NCBI GenBank assembly: GCA_039654915.1
Contig: CM077596.1
Coordinates: forward strand, 372,001-436,000
Direction of reading: 5' to 3'
Source: Aquilaria yunnanensis
Taxonomy: Eukaryota > Streptophyta > Magnoliopsida > Malvales > Thymelaeaceae
DNA: 64,000 nt
This document shows positions 1 to 11,391 of this stretch, one piece after another. Position 1 is the first letter of the stretch, and each line of letters opens with the position of its first letter. The notes below the pieces were generated by a model. That model searched no databases. It was not told the origin of the DNA and saw only the letters and a list, made by a program, of their open reading frames with translations. The translations under genes and the position numbers were made by a program.

Positions 1-540
1 TGGAATCAATCAATTTCAACACCTAGAACTCCAGATATGATTTTTCTCGTGAAGGGTCGCTAAGTGCGCAAATCTTGGAACTGATTCTATTTGTGATCCA
101 AAATTGACACCATCTATCTCTCAATTAGGCTAGACCATGAACATAAAATTATAGACATTTTAGGCCCTTATCATTGGTCCAATAATTGGGACATATCATG
201 ATTTTATCCACCTACACAAAAAATAGTTATTTAGCATATTTTAGTAGCCCGCATACAAATAGTAAATATGCATATGAACAGCAGCCGCCATATGAATAGT
301 GAAACTCGGTGAATAGTAATCTCGTGTGTGAACTGTAAATATGCGTATGAACAATAAATATGCATGAATAGTAATCTAGTGAAATAATTGCTCATGTTAG
401 AGAAATTAATCATATTCAAAGTATATAATGATGATTTAAACCTTTAATAACTATATACTTATGATTATTTATCATTAGGACAATCTACCTTTAAATATTC
501 ATTTTTCCTACAAAAGAGACAATAATTTTTTTGGATGGAT
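1..540. other. AT-rich intergenic, no gene seen
   Basis: AT-rich sequence without a convincing reading frame. Around 240-400 it repeats short phrases such as 'gaatagtaatct' and 'aaatatgcatatgaac', suggesting a decayed short-period repeat. Nothing else can be supported. Confidence 0.5.
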
Positions 541-1120
541 GTATTCTTTTTATGAAGGACAATCTAGCTAACCCTTCTTGGCATTTTTTTTCTTGACATG
601 AGTAAGCAAATATACCTTTTCGCTTTCTTATGCTTTAACCTCTCTTCCTCTTAAAAACACATGGTCAAAAGTTCATTTGTTGACTATTTTTCCTTATGTG
701 TGTTGTAGAAAATTTTGAAGGGCTCAAACTTACCAAGAATAGAGTTCAAGATAAAATGCACAAAAAACAGAAATCTAAATCTCTAGGGACTTTAATTGGG
801 CTAGAATGTCCTTTATTTCCATAATGTACTCATGCAAACCTTTAGAACCATCAAAGATTTTGCTTGAAGGCCTTTTTATTAATTAGGGTGCTAGCCAATG
901 CCCTATCCAAATAAACAAATTGTTTCTCAATGACTTTAATATAATCCTTAACATGTGGGTTTTATAGAATGGTGCCCCTATTGCTCTTATGTGGCACTTT
1001 ATGAGCATTAAGCTTGAGTGAATAGATCGCTCCCTTTGATCAACTTGGGTCTTCTCTTGTTGCATACTTGATTTTATAGGAGCAATTGGTACATCTATGC
1101 AAAATGTCAAATCCAAGTCT
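541..1120 (-). pseudogene. Decayed copia-type gag (UBN2-like) fragment
   Basis: Read on the minus strand and across frameshifts, this stretch gives the order of blocks found in plant Ty1/copia Gag proteins. First comes a segment with QVDQRERSIHSSLMLIK (about 970-1060). Then comes SKIFDGSKGLHEYIMEIKD, followed by AQLKSLEI, near 790-870. Last come FVHFILNS, FKIFYNTHKEK and STNELLTMC, near 660-760. These correspond to the UBN2/retrotran_gag region (ERSNRMSLM..., REYIMEM..., LKSLE, FILNSLP, YNTHKEKW, NELLTMC). At least two frameshifts and several stops make it non-functional. No matching LTR or primer-binding site could be placed nearby, so the element's ends are unknown. It is unrelated in detail to the copia copy at 51.9-56.5 kb, whose Gag reads differently. 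Confidence 0.6.
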
Positions 1121-2870
1121 ATGCATCCTAAAGTAAAAGGGATATTCTCTTCCAGTTAGAAAAGTTGTCACTGCAAAATACTAGAATGCGTAACATATCA
1201 TAAGTAGTAAGAATAGTTGTATTAGAAATTTACTTTAGTGCTATAAAAGACATATAATCTATATAATAGTAAAATAAAATCTTCTTATAGATAGAGGTCC
1301 AACCGCATAGAAATTACTATTCTTTATTTAATAATACTAATAACCAAACATTAAGAACAAAATTACTCCATACATGTGGGCATAGAAAAATCTGCCCCTA
1401 ACATTCAATCCACCATCTCATTCCAATTAATACATAAATCAAACAACCTCCCTATGAGGCATGGTCATTGTTTCTATGCATTAATTGCAATTTAATGTCA
1501 TATCTTTATGAGGTTCTATAATTTTTTTTCCTTAAGATTTAACATGTTGTGGCTACTTTTAAACCATATATACCGAATGAACATGGATAACATTAAAACC
1601 ATTATTTAGATTAATACCTGATATAAAAAAATATTAACATAATTTGTTTGATCTGATACTTAATATATCTTTAAACATCCGAACAATATCTTAAAACATG
1701 TATCACACAAATAGATCAAGCCAACAACATGAACATTCAATCAAGCACATGCATAATGAAACTCTTTGGAACATGCTCATACTCTCGGCTTCATGTGCAT
1801 AATCATTAAAAAAAAATACAACTTGCTTTCAGATTAATCCCAAAAATTCACACCAAATTCTCGGTTATGAAGCATATTCTAAATGGAAACATAATAGGAA
1901 ACAGAATAGGCACAAAATTGCATCAAACATGCCACTGATTACTTCACGTGAACAAGAAATGCTTTTCATTGAATTGAAGACTTAGGTTTTCCTCCACATG
2001 CAGCCGATTAATAGAATCAATTAGACAAGAAGCACATATATTGTTCATCATTCACGGTTTGACATGAAGAAATAATAAAATCAACAAAAGAAGGACTGAA
2101 AACAAAATCAGCCGCAGATTTAGAATATATCCACAGATGGTTTTCAAAAAATGCGGATTCAGATGTTCGAGAACAGCGAGCGGTCTCTCAACAAATCTAA
2201 TCGATATAACAACTGCATCAAACAAACAGATTAGCAAGATAATATCGCAATTCCTAAATTACTAATCACTAATTCATCAAGTGAATTCTAAATCTTTGAG
2301 TTGCAGAAATTATAGGGATAATTGAGAGAGAATTTTTATCTACACCTATCTATTTTCATGTCTGCTTCTGATGGTAGATACACATATATATAGGTTAGAT
2401 CATGAACCCTAACCAAATAGCAATCTATTACATTAATTTTACACAACATGAAATTTACCACAATAGCAAATATTTTTTTGAAACTGAAACATCTGACAAA
2501 ATTCTTTATTGAAAAAATTTCTTATTATCAACTTTATTTTAGTAAATAACATAAACATAAAATAATAGTAATATTAATGTAAAAAACCAAAGTGAGGATT
2601 TTTACAGCCTACACTAAGTAATCGGACAAAAATCTGATACAAAACAAAAGTAGTAGTTGTCTAACTTCTTTCTTTATTTATTACACCGTCTTCTATCTGA
2701 TTTATGGATTTTTTTAAAACGTCTCTGAAGTCTAAAATGCTTCTACTGTGCTACATTTGACTTTCTTTTTTTATACTATTGTCACATGATTTCTATTGTT
2801 GAAATATATAGTTTTTATTCTTCCTCTTCACAGATAAATAAAAAAATTTGAGTCCCCATTCCATCCATAT
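1121..2870. other. AT-rich intergenic, no gene seen
   Basis: No convincing coding frame on either strand. On the minus strand around 2300-2450 there is a TATA-like run (TATATATATG) followed by pyrimidine-rich sequence, which could be the leader of a retroelement, but no LTR pair or primer-binding site confirms this. Confidence 0.4.
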
Positions 2871-3521
2871 AGTGTTAAATACCGCAGTATATCATGCAGT
2901 ATACTGTTTACCATGGGTATACAGTATGTGATACAAACATTTTCACGTTTTGTCATTTTATCGCACGGTATATCACGGTATTTTACGGTATACTACATAT
3001 CGCTTACTTTTTGCATGCATTTTATCAAAAAACTGCAGTATACCGCAAATACTTTGTGATACGTACCGCTGTATTTTATTTTTTACAGCTATTTTTTTTC
3101 ATTTTTCATAAAAAATATCATAAATATGTAAAACATTAAAATATAAATGATGCACATATCATAAAATAAACATTCACTTTTATTTTTTTTGTTACTTTTC
3201 TTAATTAATATAAAAATTTAATAGATGTTGTTAGCTTGAAGGTCTCTGCGGTGTTGAACAATATGCTGCTATAGGATTTTTAGTGTATATTATCCCAACT
3301 GAATATCTTCTATCATATATCTTTTATTTATATTTGATAAATCATGATGAGAAAAATTAAAATACATATAAAATGTGTAAAAATAAATTATGACATCTTA
3401 AAATAATATTCTAATATTTATTTTTTTACGAAATTAGTAACAGTATGCAGTACGATATATCATGCAGTATGCCTTAAAAATTTTAAACGTGATATACCTA
3501 GCGGAAATGGTATTTAACACT
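2871..3521. mobile_element. Short TIR element rich in GTATACCG-type motifs (copy 1)
   Basis: A 651-bp unit begins AGTGTTAAATACC and ends with the exact reverse complement GGTATTTAACACT. Its interior, especially the two ends, is studded with 'cagtata', 'ggtata' and 'gtataccg' words in both orientations (cagtatatcatgcagtatac, ggtatatcacggtatttta). No target-site duplication could be read at the edges. A second, more degenerate member lies at 19,672-20,390. The 13-bp perfect terminal inverted repeat and the dispersed sister copy favour a non-autonomous DNA transposon (MITE). No protein is encoded and the superfamily is unknown. Confidence 0.5.
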
Positions 3522-3951
3522 TTGATCGCATCCTCACCCACATGCAAAAAGAGATAAGGGGAGAAAAATAGGTATTCCATCAATCCAAAATCAACAGTAA
3601 AAACCTTCCCAAAGGAAAGAACCAAAGATGTGCCGACGAGGGGTGCCCAATAATGGTGTAATTGTTCAGTGAATCAAAGGACAACTGTTAGACATTTGTT
3701 TGAATTTTTTCTTAACAAAATAAAATTTTATAGAAGTATATATTGATGTTTATATCAATGAAACATACAGGAACCTAAGTCGATCCCCGTATTGGTTTTA
3801 CAATTATTACATTGGTTGAAATTCACCTATCACATCTCTGTTGTCTGCGTTTTAGGGAAATTAGATAAGGATATGTTTGATTGGACCTCTCACAGAAGAC
3901 CTTTTCGCAATTGGTTCACCTGAAAATAACAGATCAGGTACTATAACTATT
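3522..3951. other. Intergenic, nothing recognised
   Basis: A 430-bp spacer between two small DNA transposons. No coding frame, repeat pair or regulatory motif could be supported. Confidence 0.4.
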
Positions 3952-4482
3952 GGGAAAATAGTACCAATGGTCCCAAACCTTCAATTACCGTTGCAATCTG
4001 TCTCTAACCTTCACTTTGTTGCGAATTGATCTCAAACATTTATAGTTCATTACATATTAGTCTCTAGCTCTAGGCAAGCACAATAACTTGCTTTACAGAG
4101 AAAAAAAATCTAACATTTTAAATTTTTTATTAATTATAATAAAATTATAGTATAGTTTAAATTTATTAGAAGATAATTATCAAATAGTCTAAATTCATTA
4201 ACTCTTACGATTTTATTTTATATTAATTTTTAAAATTCTAACTCAAACTGTTTAGTGACTATTTTCCATAAATTTAAATTATGCCATATTTTTTTATAGT
4301 TAATAAAAAATTTAAATTATTAATTTTTCTTCTCCATAAATCAAGTTTTTTTACCTACATAGAGCTAAGGACCACTATGCAATGGATTATAAAAGGTTTG
4401 GGAACAATTTTGCATCAAAATTAAGGCTGGGTACCGATTTGTAATGATAATTAAAGATTTGGGATCAATGGTGCTGTTTACC
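3952..4482. mobile_element. Fold-back MITE with long terminal inverted repeats
   Basis: The left arm starts GGGAAAATAGTACCAATGG and runs through GTCCCAAACCTTCAATTAC. The right arm, reverse-complemented, reads GGTAAACAGCACCATTGATC then CCCAAATCTTTAATTATC. The two arms stay alignable for roughly 240-260 bp each with many substitutions, leaving almost no centre, so the whole 531-bp unit would fold into one hairpin. Phrases such as 'agtctctagctctaggcaa' on the left match 'gtccttagctctatgtagg' on the right. No coding capacity. The long TIRs resemble Mutator-like fold-back MITEs; a clean 9-bp target duplication was not found. Confidence 0.6.
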
Positions 4483-5479
4483 TTATAGTTCAAGATGTTT
4501 CAAATTGGAAAGTTCTTCTATATATATTAGCTTTAGAATTGTGAAATTTTTACAATCTTATATTTGGTTGCATTTGGAGAATATCTTCAACATTTTCGTG
4601 CTTCAAAAACTTTCCGCCCTACAAAATTTTGTAATATGCACATGGAAAATATTTAAAGTTCAATCCTTCCCCCCCCCCCCCCCCCCTTTTTTCTCCCTGC
4701 CCAGATTTTTGTGTTTCCAAAAATTATTTATGTTTTTGAAAATTATAATATAGCGCCTAAAGTTTGAAATATCTACAATTTAGTCCCCAAAACCTTAAAG
4801 AATTTGTGATTGAATCCCTAAGAATGACAATTTTGGTCACTGAGCTTTTCAAAAGTTATTACAAAAATAGTTTCTGAATTTTTAAAGAATTTACAAATGC
4901 CTCGCCAACTTGAAAAATAACATTGTATTCACTAAAATTTTTAAGAGATATTGACAAAATAACTAAAAGAAACGTAGAAAATCTAATATTTTTCTAATTT
5001 TTTGTGATTAGTTATGAAATAAATATAGTAAATCTATGATTATATTCTTTATTGAATTTTCATAATTTTGCTTTCTCACAAGCTAGTTTTCTAAATATTT
5101 TAAAAATTTTTGAACCAAATGTCATCCAAATATGTTTCCCTTCACCAACATATATCTTGACTATATGTGGAAGCCATTTAAGTTGTTACACTAATTATCA
5201 GCGTGAGATCCTTAATTTAAGATTTATATCCACGATAAGGTGCTAGTGAGGGGAAAAAAAAAAAAAAAGCTACCTATCCATGCATAGGATATTAATCTTT
5301 TCCATTTTTTTAATTAAAAAATGTCTCATTATCAGTCAACAATCACCAAATGAATCTAGAGCAACAATAAAAACAAGCTGGAACGGGAAATTACTCGTCC
5401 ACAAAAAAAAAATGAAAACAAGAAAAGCCCTAAACGAGCTAGATAGTGGGCAGCCTAGTTAATTATTCTCCCTCAATGT
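4483..5479. other. AT-rich intergenic with an 18-base C tract
   Basis: No convincing gene. Contains an uninterrupted run of 18 C (4669-4686). Between about 4745 and 4990 are short phrases of the 'aatttagtccccaaaacc' and 'aattttggtcactgag' kind, which are typical of degraded MITE arms, but no partner arm is visible. Confidence 0.45.
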
Positions 5480-6190
5480 AAAGAGAACTTGCGATGCCTT
5501 GAGACTTGCAAGCTGCCGCCGAATCTCTTTCACACAACTGAATGCTTTAGACCTTCCTTCACTATTCAAAACAACTTCTTGAACAACCAAGCTGGGAAAA
5601 TACTCTTAGCATATGTAGGGATGGATTTGGGTTATAGCGTTGATCAGTGTCTCCTTCCCTGCCTTATACAAATTTTTTATCGCCATCCAGATATATGTTT
5701 CCATATTCAATACTTGAGGAACCCAAGCGCAACTTTTTTTGCTCCGCCCAACAAAAGCTGGTGGAACCAAATATCACTCAACAATATTTGGATATTCCGC
5801 CATATCGAAGGTACCCTTAAACTGGCTCCTCTGACCATAAGAAGCGCTCGGACTAAAATGTAACTACAATTTCCCATAATTGACCTGTTATTCCGAGACT
5901 CCCCCATACAATGCCAAAATAGACCTCAACTGTTCACCCTCATGTCTAGTGGCCCAGCAAAAAACGACTCTCATTGGCAAATAGAAGATGTGAAACTTGA
6001 GGCCCCCAATGACTCATTGGAATACCAGTCAAATTACCCATCAAGCCATGGGCTTTAAACAACATTAAAAGACCCTTCACACATAAGAGATAAAAAGATC
6101 GGGTGACAGAAGGTCTCCCTATTAGTAGAGAGCTCTACGGGGTGTTAGATTCCCATACCTCTGTGCCCATTGAGCAATACTAAATATGAC
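5480..6190 (-). pseudogene. LINE reverse-transcriptase fragment, decayed
   Basis: On the minus strand, reading from about 6130 downward, consecutive blocks match the reverse transcriptase of plant L1-type LINEs. RPSVTRSFYLLCVKGL (family: GDPLSPYLFLLCAEGL) comes first. HGLMGNLTGIPMSHWGPQVSHLLFANESRFL (20-residue windows of the LLFADDS region) comes next, then GGAKKVALGFLKY, and finally KETLINAI with IHPYIC or SIPTYA in the neighbouring frame near 5600 (family: KEVLIKSVAQAIPTYAMS). The catalytic FADD is FANE here, and stops and frameshifts are frequent. The fragment is 5' and 3' truncated; upstream it runs into the (AT)n tract at 6295. It is an old dead copy, separate from the larger LINE at 57.7-62.7 kb. 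Confidence 0.65.
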
Positions 6191-6292
6191 ACTAAAGAGA
6201 TGCAGCATGTGGTGGAACCCTATGTTTGGGTGATTGAAAACAATAGGCGCAAACTACTAATGTCCACAATGCATAATCCATGCCCGCCAAGA

Positions 6293-6294
<2 letters not shown>

Positions 6295-6365
<71 letters not shown>
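6295..6365. repeat. (AT)n microsatellite
   Basis: A perfect AT dinucleotide tract of about 71 bp (roughly 35 units). It abuts the upstream edge of the LINE fragment. Such tracts are hypervariable and its assembled length may be unreliable. Confidence 0.95.
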
Positions 6366-6366
<1 letters not shown>

Positions 6367-8297
6367 TAGAAGTAATAATGTGGTTATGGCGAACATATAT
6401 ATACGTGATCATAAAATCACAAAAAGGAAAAGCAATTTTATGTTATTCTTCCTTTAAGAAGAATGATTAATGGGAGTGCTAGACTGATCACAAGTAATTC
6501 TACTAATATTGTAGAATGTACCGATCATGAGTATAACTCTACAAAAAGGATCTGCTTAACTTTGAACCATATATATATAATGACAATAATAATTTACAAA
6601 AATCAGTTTATAAAACAATTTCATAAAAATAGTAGTGAGTAGTGACAGTGGCGGACACTTTTCCCAGAATACAAATAATGGAGCTGAGAAAACAACAAAG
6701 GGATATGAGATGCATGGGGTAGGAGGGAGTAAAGGCGCTGGTAACCCCTCGTGCGGTGTGAGAGAGGACAGGAGGGAGCCCTGCTTCAGATTCAGATGGC
6801 ATGCAGATGAAGAGAGCAACAAGACAAGTAGTCTCTCTCTTACCCTCTGAGCTTGCTGCAACTCCACACCAGACATCATTTATTTCTCATCTCTACTTCT
6901 TCCCCCCCTCAATTTCAATCACCTTTTCAACTTCAATTTTCACTTCCTCATAATTCTAGACATGTACTACCCACTATAACGTACTCTCTTCCTTTCTCTC
7001 TCTCTCTCTCTGTAAATCAATTTTATCAGCCCTCAGACTTTGTTGTACTGGTCTGTTTAGCCCCCCAAATTAACCACAACTTGGTCTATTTAATTTAACC
7101 CTCAAATTGATACAATAATACTGTTCATCCCAAATAACAGCTTTTTAAACACATTTTAAGGGTGACGTGCATGTATGTTTTTTTATTGAGAGCTTCATTA
7201 TAAGTGTAAATGAGCCGAGGTGTCGTCAAGTAGTTCAAACTCAAGCTTGAGCATGCTCAAGCATTTAGATATTATGATATACATGGTCAAATCAATTACA
7301 CTAATCTGAATTACATATGATGATGATACTGTTTCACATTGAATGTTGTGAGCTTAAGAGGGTTATGTGTAATAATGACCTAACATAACATACATTTTTT
7401 ACAATGAAGCGTAAACTACAATTGTAATCCTTAATCTTGGAATAGTTTGGTTACAAGGTCCCTGACCTCTGGGGAGCCCGCTCTGTCGAGTTCTAACAAA
7501 GTCTAGGCAAGGACACGCCCGGCCGCAATTCTGTGCGTTTTGGATGCTTTTATACTCACATGTTAGTCAGACGGGCCCAACCTTGCCTTGTCCGAATATC
7601 CGAGACATTCGCCATTTTTCCACCATTATTATTATTATTATTAATCATTATAAAATCGCCTCCATTTTTGGTTAGTGCATCGTTGTGGGCCCTCTCAGCT
7701 CCAAAAACTTTCCTGTTTTAGTCTTTTATCAGATCTAAATGACTTATTTAAAAAACACATCCGGGCCCTCCATTTCTTAAATACTTGTTCGGTAATTTTT
7801 CAAGTATCGAAAAAAGAAATAGATATTTCTAGTTTTCTCTGTACAGTAAAGTACCTTCTTAATATCTTGCATAATTACTTCTTTGTACTAAAAAGAACAC
7901 TTCTTCTATCGGTTTTCTATTTGAAGACCTCAAACTGTATATCATAAAAAAGGGGTATGGAAGGGATGATGAATTGGTAAAAAATATATATAATAATTTG
8001 GAAAATTCTGAATCAATGTAAATCTTCTGACAGAAAATTGAAAAAAACTGGTATGATGACAGGAGGCAATGGTAATGGAGTCCCAAGATGTTTGCTACAA
8101 CAACTGATTAATTACCCAAATACCACATCATATATACCAACCCAAAAGAGAGTAATTCACAAATGAAAAGGCCAGAAAAAAAAAAAACACCCTCAAGTTT
8201 TAAATAGAATAATTAAATTAAAGAGCTCTGGGCCCAAAAAAATAAAAAGAGGAGTTAAAGAGTCATTCTACCACTAATTAAGTAATTCGGTCACCAA
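6366..8297. other. Intergenic region downstream of the MATE gene
   Basis: No gene identified. From about 6630 to 6860 base composition becomes more balanced and one strand purine-rich (tggcggacacttttcccag onward); frames on either strand carry no recognisable motif. A CT-rich run sits near 6990-7010 and a (TTA)n run near 7625-7640. The stretch 8100-8297 directly follows the MATE stop codon in the direction of transcription and should hold its 3' UTR; a clear polyadenylation signal was not picked out. Confidence 0.5.
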
Positions 8298-9866
8298 TTA
8301 ATTAGATGTCACCGTAATACAAATTAACGGCTGCTCCTCGTCGCTCTTCTCACCACCACCACCACCACCACCACCTATGTTTGGAATTGCGCTGTCAACC
8401 GCCGTTAGCACTTCTGCCCTCTTAGCCTGGAGATCCCAGTCCGTGGACCCCACCTCATACAACATCAACCCAGCACAGCAAACCTGGGCCGACAGTAGGC
8501 CTAACCAAAGCCCGCAAAACCCCAACCCGGCCCAGAACCCAAGCCCAACCGCCACCGGCATGCCCACCAAATAAAACGCGCCTAGGTTCACGTTCGCTGC
8601 CGTGGATGGGCGGGCGCTTCCCCGGATCACGCCGCAGCCCACCGTCTGCGGGCAGTTCCCAAGCTCGCACAGCCCCAGGATAGGCAGCGCTGCGGATGTA
8701 AGTCGCAGGATCTCAGGATCCGCCGTGAACATCCTGCCCCACTGGTTCCTTATCCCAGAAGCGAACGTCGATGCGGACAAGCCCATCAAGGCGGAGATAA
8801 GTACAGCCACCACCGCTGACAGCTTTGCTTTCGCCGGACGGTTTGCACCCAGCTCGTTGCCGACTCGGGTGGAGACTGCGAACCCGATAGAAGACGGGAA
8901 GACGTAGATCAACGACGTCGTTTGGATGAGTATGCCCATCGAAGCGACTGAGGATTTGGGGTCCACCAAGAGCCCGCACAAAACGATCATGATTTCGTAC
9001 CACCACCACTCCAAACAAACCGAGACGCAGCTGGGTCCCGCCAGCCGGAGCAGCGGCCTCCATCCGGTCAAGCATTCCCGGGTCGGATTCGTCCATGTCG
9101 GCTCCTGAAGGCCGGAAACCCAGATGAACAACACCAGACAGAGCAAAGAAAGGAAATTGGACGCCGAAGCCGCGGCGGCGACGCCGGAGACGCCCAGGTG
9201 GAAACGGTAGACGAAGAGGAAGTTGATGGGCAAGTGAAGAACGGTGGCTACGAGAGATGCTAGGGTGAGAGGGTGGGTGATGCCTTGAGCGCGAAGGTAA
9301 ATGCGGATTGGGTGAATGAAGGAATTGGTGACCAGGTCAGGTAGTGAAAAGAGCAAATATGTGTTGGCGATTCGGGTGATTTCCGGATCTTGGTGGAGAA
9401 AGATCAAGATTCTTGACATGTTTAACCAGAGAAGTGAAATGGGTATGGAACAGAAGAGGAGGAACAGGACGGAGCGGTGGAGGGTGAGGGACAAAAGCTT
9501 GGGTCTCCGGGCGCCAAAAGCCTGGGAACACAGTGGCTCCATGCCAAGTGCGAGGCCGGAGAGGACAGAGTAGCCGGAGATATTGGCAAAGGCGATGGCA
9601 AGGGAGCCTCCGGCGAGGCTGACATCACCAAGGTGGCCGAGGAAGAGCATGGATACGACGGAGCGGGAGTAGAGAATGAGGGCGGTGAGGGCAATCGGGA
9701 AGGCGAGGCTGAAGACGGATTTGATCTCTGCAAAAACTTCAGAATGCTCTGTTCCGGACTGCTGCTGAAGATGCTGCTTCTGAGGTTGGGGCAATGACAG
9801 GAGATCGAAATATAGCGGAGCCTGCGACGCCTTTTCGTCGGACGGCGACATGTTTGGATTACACAT
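8298..9866 (-). CDS. MATE efflux transporter, DETOXIFICATION 48-54 / ABS3-type subgroup
   Basis: A single-exon gene of 522 residues that should exchange protons or ions for organic solutes across an endomembrane or the plasma membrane. The protein has a short hydrophilic N-terminus (1-45) and two MatE halves (about 50-245 and 270-470) with about 12 hydrophobic segments. Family signatures are SGLALGMEPLCSQAFGA (103-119), CLEWWWYE (284-291), VSTRVGNELGANRPAKA (331-347) and ELGNCPQTVGCGVIRGSARP (401-420). The CLEWWWYE and ELGNCPQT motifs and the lack of introns are typical of the plant subclade that includes DTX48-DTX54 and ABS3/ADP1. Members of that subclade are reported to affect organ initiation, senescence and hormone or iron responses; the substrate here is unknown. 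An 8-glycine run (498-505) sits in the cytosolic tail before DEEQPL. The frame is open 17 codons further upstream, but only from a TTG through a poly-Ser run. The first ATG is at 9866, and MCNPNMSP matches how relatives begin. No neighbour is functionally linked. The frame is intact and likely functional. Confidence 0.95.
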   Translation of the reverse strand: MCNPNMSPSDEKASQAPLYFDLLSLPQPQKQHLQQQSGTEHSEVFAEIKSVFSLAFPIALTALILYSRSVVSMLFLGHLGDVSLAGGSLAIAFANISGYSVLSGLALGMEPLCSQAFGARRPKLLSLTLHRSVLFLLFCSIPISLLWLNMSRILIFLHQDPEITRIANTYLLFSLPDLVTNSFIHPIRIYLRAQGITHPLTLASLVATVLHLPINFLFVYRFHLGVSGVAAAASASNFLSLLCLVLFIWVSGLQEPTWTNPTRECLTGWRPLLRLAGPSCVSVCLEWWWYEIMIVLCGLLVDPKSSVASMGILIQTTSLIYVFPSSIGFAVSTRVGNELGANRPAKAKLSAVVAVLISALMGLSASTFASGIRNQWGRMFTADPEILRLTSAALPILGLCELGNCPQTVGCGVIRGSARPSTAANVNLGAFYLVGMPVAVGLGFWAGLGFCGLWLGLLSAQVCCAGLMLYEVGSTDWDLQAKRAEVLTAVDSAIPNIGGGGGGGGEKSDEEQPLICITVTSN

Positions 9867-9870
9867 GTTG

Positions 9871-9906
9871 GAGGAAGAAGAAGAAGAAGAAGAAGAAGAA
9901 GAAGAG
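9871..9906. repeat. (GAA/TTC)n microsatellite in the MATE 5' UTR
   Basis: A trinucleotide tract of about a dozen units lies 5-40 bp upstream of the MATE ATG on the transcribed strand, where it reads TCT/TTC repeats. If read in frame it would encode poly-Ser, but no ATG precedes it. A TGA lies in frame upstream, near 9950. It is therefore most simply a pyrimidine-rich leader repeat, a position where length variation could change expression. Confidence 0.85.
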
Positions 9907-10042
9907 TTCTTCTCCAAGTTGTGTACAGGATGACTAGAGGGGTACTCTCATAAAGAGACACTTTTATTTCTTATTTTTTGCTGTGATCTTTCTCTTCGAT
10001 CTCTCTTGAAGCCACCATGTCCTTGTTGATCAGTTCTTTGAA

Positions 10043-10050
10043 TGTATATA
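10043..10050 (-). promoter_or_regulatory. Candidate TATA box of the MATE gene
   Basis: On the minus strand TATATACA occurs about 180 bp upstream of the MATE ATG, inside otherwise mixed-composition sequence. With a start site about 30 bp downstream the 5' UTR would be roughly 150 nt and include the (TTC)n tract. This is inference from position only. Confidence 0.4.
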
Positions 10051-11082
10051 TGAAGAAGGTTTATTTGTGGCTGAGTGGATGGGTGTTTGGATGGATGGAT
10101 GGATTGTTGGGATCAGGGGTTTTCACCCAAAGGGTATTAATAGACCAAGCTGAGGTCAGGTCAGGCTCCTTTTCTATAACTTTCATTTTTTTAATGTATT
10201 TGTCTCAATTTTCTTCCTTTATGAATCTACTCTTTCTTTTTTTCTTTTCCTTCTTGGTAATCAAAAGTTACATACCAATAATGTTTTTAATTTAGAAATT
10301 TGCATTTCCACGTTACCTAAACATCTAATGCTATTCTTGAATGTTATTCCCATATAAAGCCTATATCTATTTTTAAAAGAATAAAGCCTATATCTATAAT
10401 TCAACATAAAGTTGATTCATTGATGTTATATGGTGGAGAATTTTTCTTTTCCTTGGATTAACATGATAAATGGGTAATTGTTTTATTTAAAATGTATGAA
10501 ACAATTTTTTTTTGGACTTTGTAAAAAAGCATATCAGGATCTATTTATGGAATTGATTTAAGTAAAATAGTGTCATATTTAGAATTTTTTAGTGTGATAC
10601 TATTTTGAGTAGGATGATGAATATTCTGATTTTCGTTTATTTTTCTTTTTCAGTGAAATAATATTTGGTACTTTACGTGGTTTAAAGAAAGGGACGTCAG
10701 GGGTTGTCAGGACTCTGTGAGGGGGTTCAATTTCCGATAAGTGAAATCAAGAAATGGCTTTTCTCTTTCATTTTCATTTTTTCATTTTTGCTTTTTTTTT
10801 CTTCTTCATCGTTTTTTTTTCCCCTGATTTAAGATTGTTTGCTCAGCTCTGACTTGCAAGATCACCGGATCAAAACTTGTCTATTAATACTACGAAGACC
10901 CTCGTTTTTTACAGTTTTACAGCTGAGGGAAATGGTAATTGTAAGTTTAGTCTTTGAAGAACCTAATGTTTTAAATCTATCAACTGGACCATCTCTGTCC
11001 TGAGGAGACTGTGCTGGTTTGTTTCAGGATTTGGCTTCTCCTGCCCAGGCACGTCCCCACTCTTTAAAACTCTTCTTCTAGC

Positions 11083-11109
11083 AATAATAATAATAATAAT
11101 AATAATAAT
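11083..11109. repeat. (AAT)n microsatellite
   Basis: About nine perfect AAT/TAA units followed by a T-rich stretch. Confidence 0.9.
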
Positions 11110-11335
11110 GTTTTATTTTTTCCCCGTCTTTTTAGTTTTTCCAACCCTTTTTTTTTCTCTTATCGTTGTTCTTTTTTTTTTTTTTTGTGTGGTAAACATG
11201 TCAAATTGGGTATAAGTCAACGACAGACTTCAAGAAGATACTGTTCAAAGTATTTATCGCGAATTTAATTTTTCTAGTTTTTTGTCCTATAAAACGTAAA
11301 TTGCCATAAATTTCAGTAATAGAAGATTTTTATTC

Positions 11336-11350
11336 CCCCTCCCCCCCCCC

Positions 11351-11389
<39 letters not shown>
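11336..11389. repeat. C tract followed by (CT)n microsatellite
   Basis: A C-rich run (five C, one T, then eleven C) merges into CTCTC and then about 17 perfect CT units. Compound pyrimidine microsatellite. Confidence 0.9.

Positions 11390-11391
<2 letters not shown>

Noticed and set aside
6620..6880. Possible microRNA precursor or small gene in the purine-rich patch
   Set aside because: No known plant miRNA sequence was recognised and no long hairpin arm pair was found; both strand frames lack motifs.
8377..9108. Several long open frames on the plus strand and in other frames across the MATE gene
   Set aside because: They overlap the intact MATE frame, which explains the base composition and codon pattern; they have no domains.
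9867..9917. N-terminal 17-residue extension of the MATE protein with poly-Ser
   Set aside because: The first codon would be TTG and no upstream in-frame ATG exists before a TGA; the next ATG gives a family-like start.
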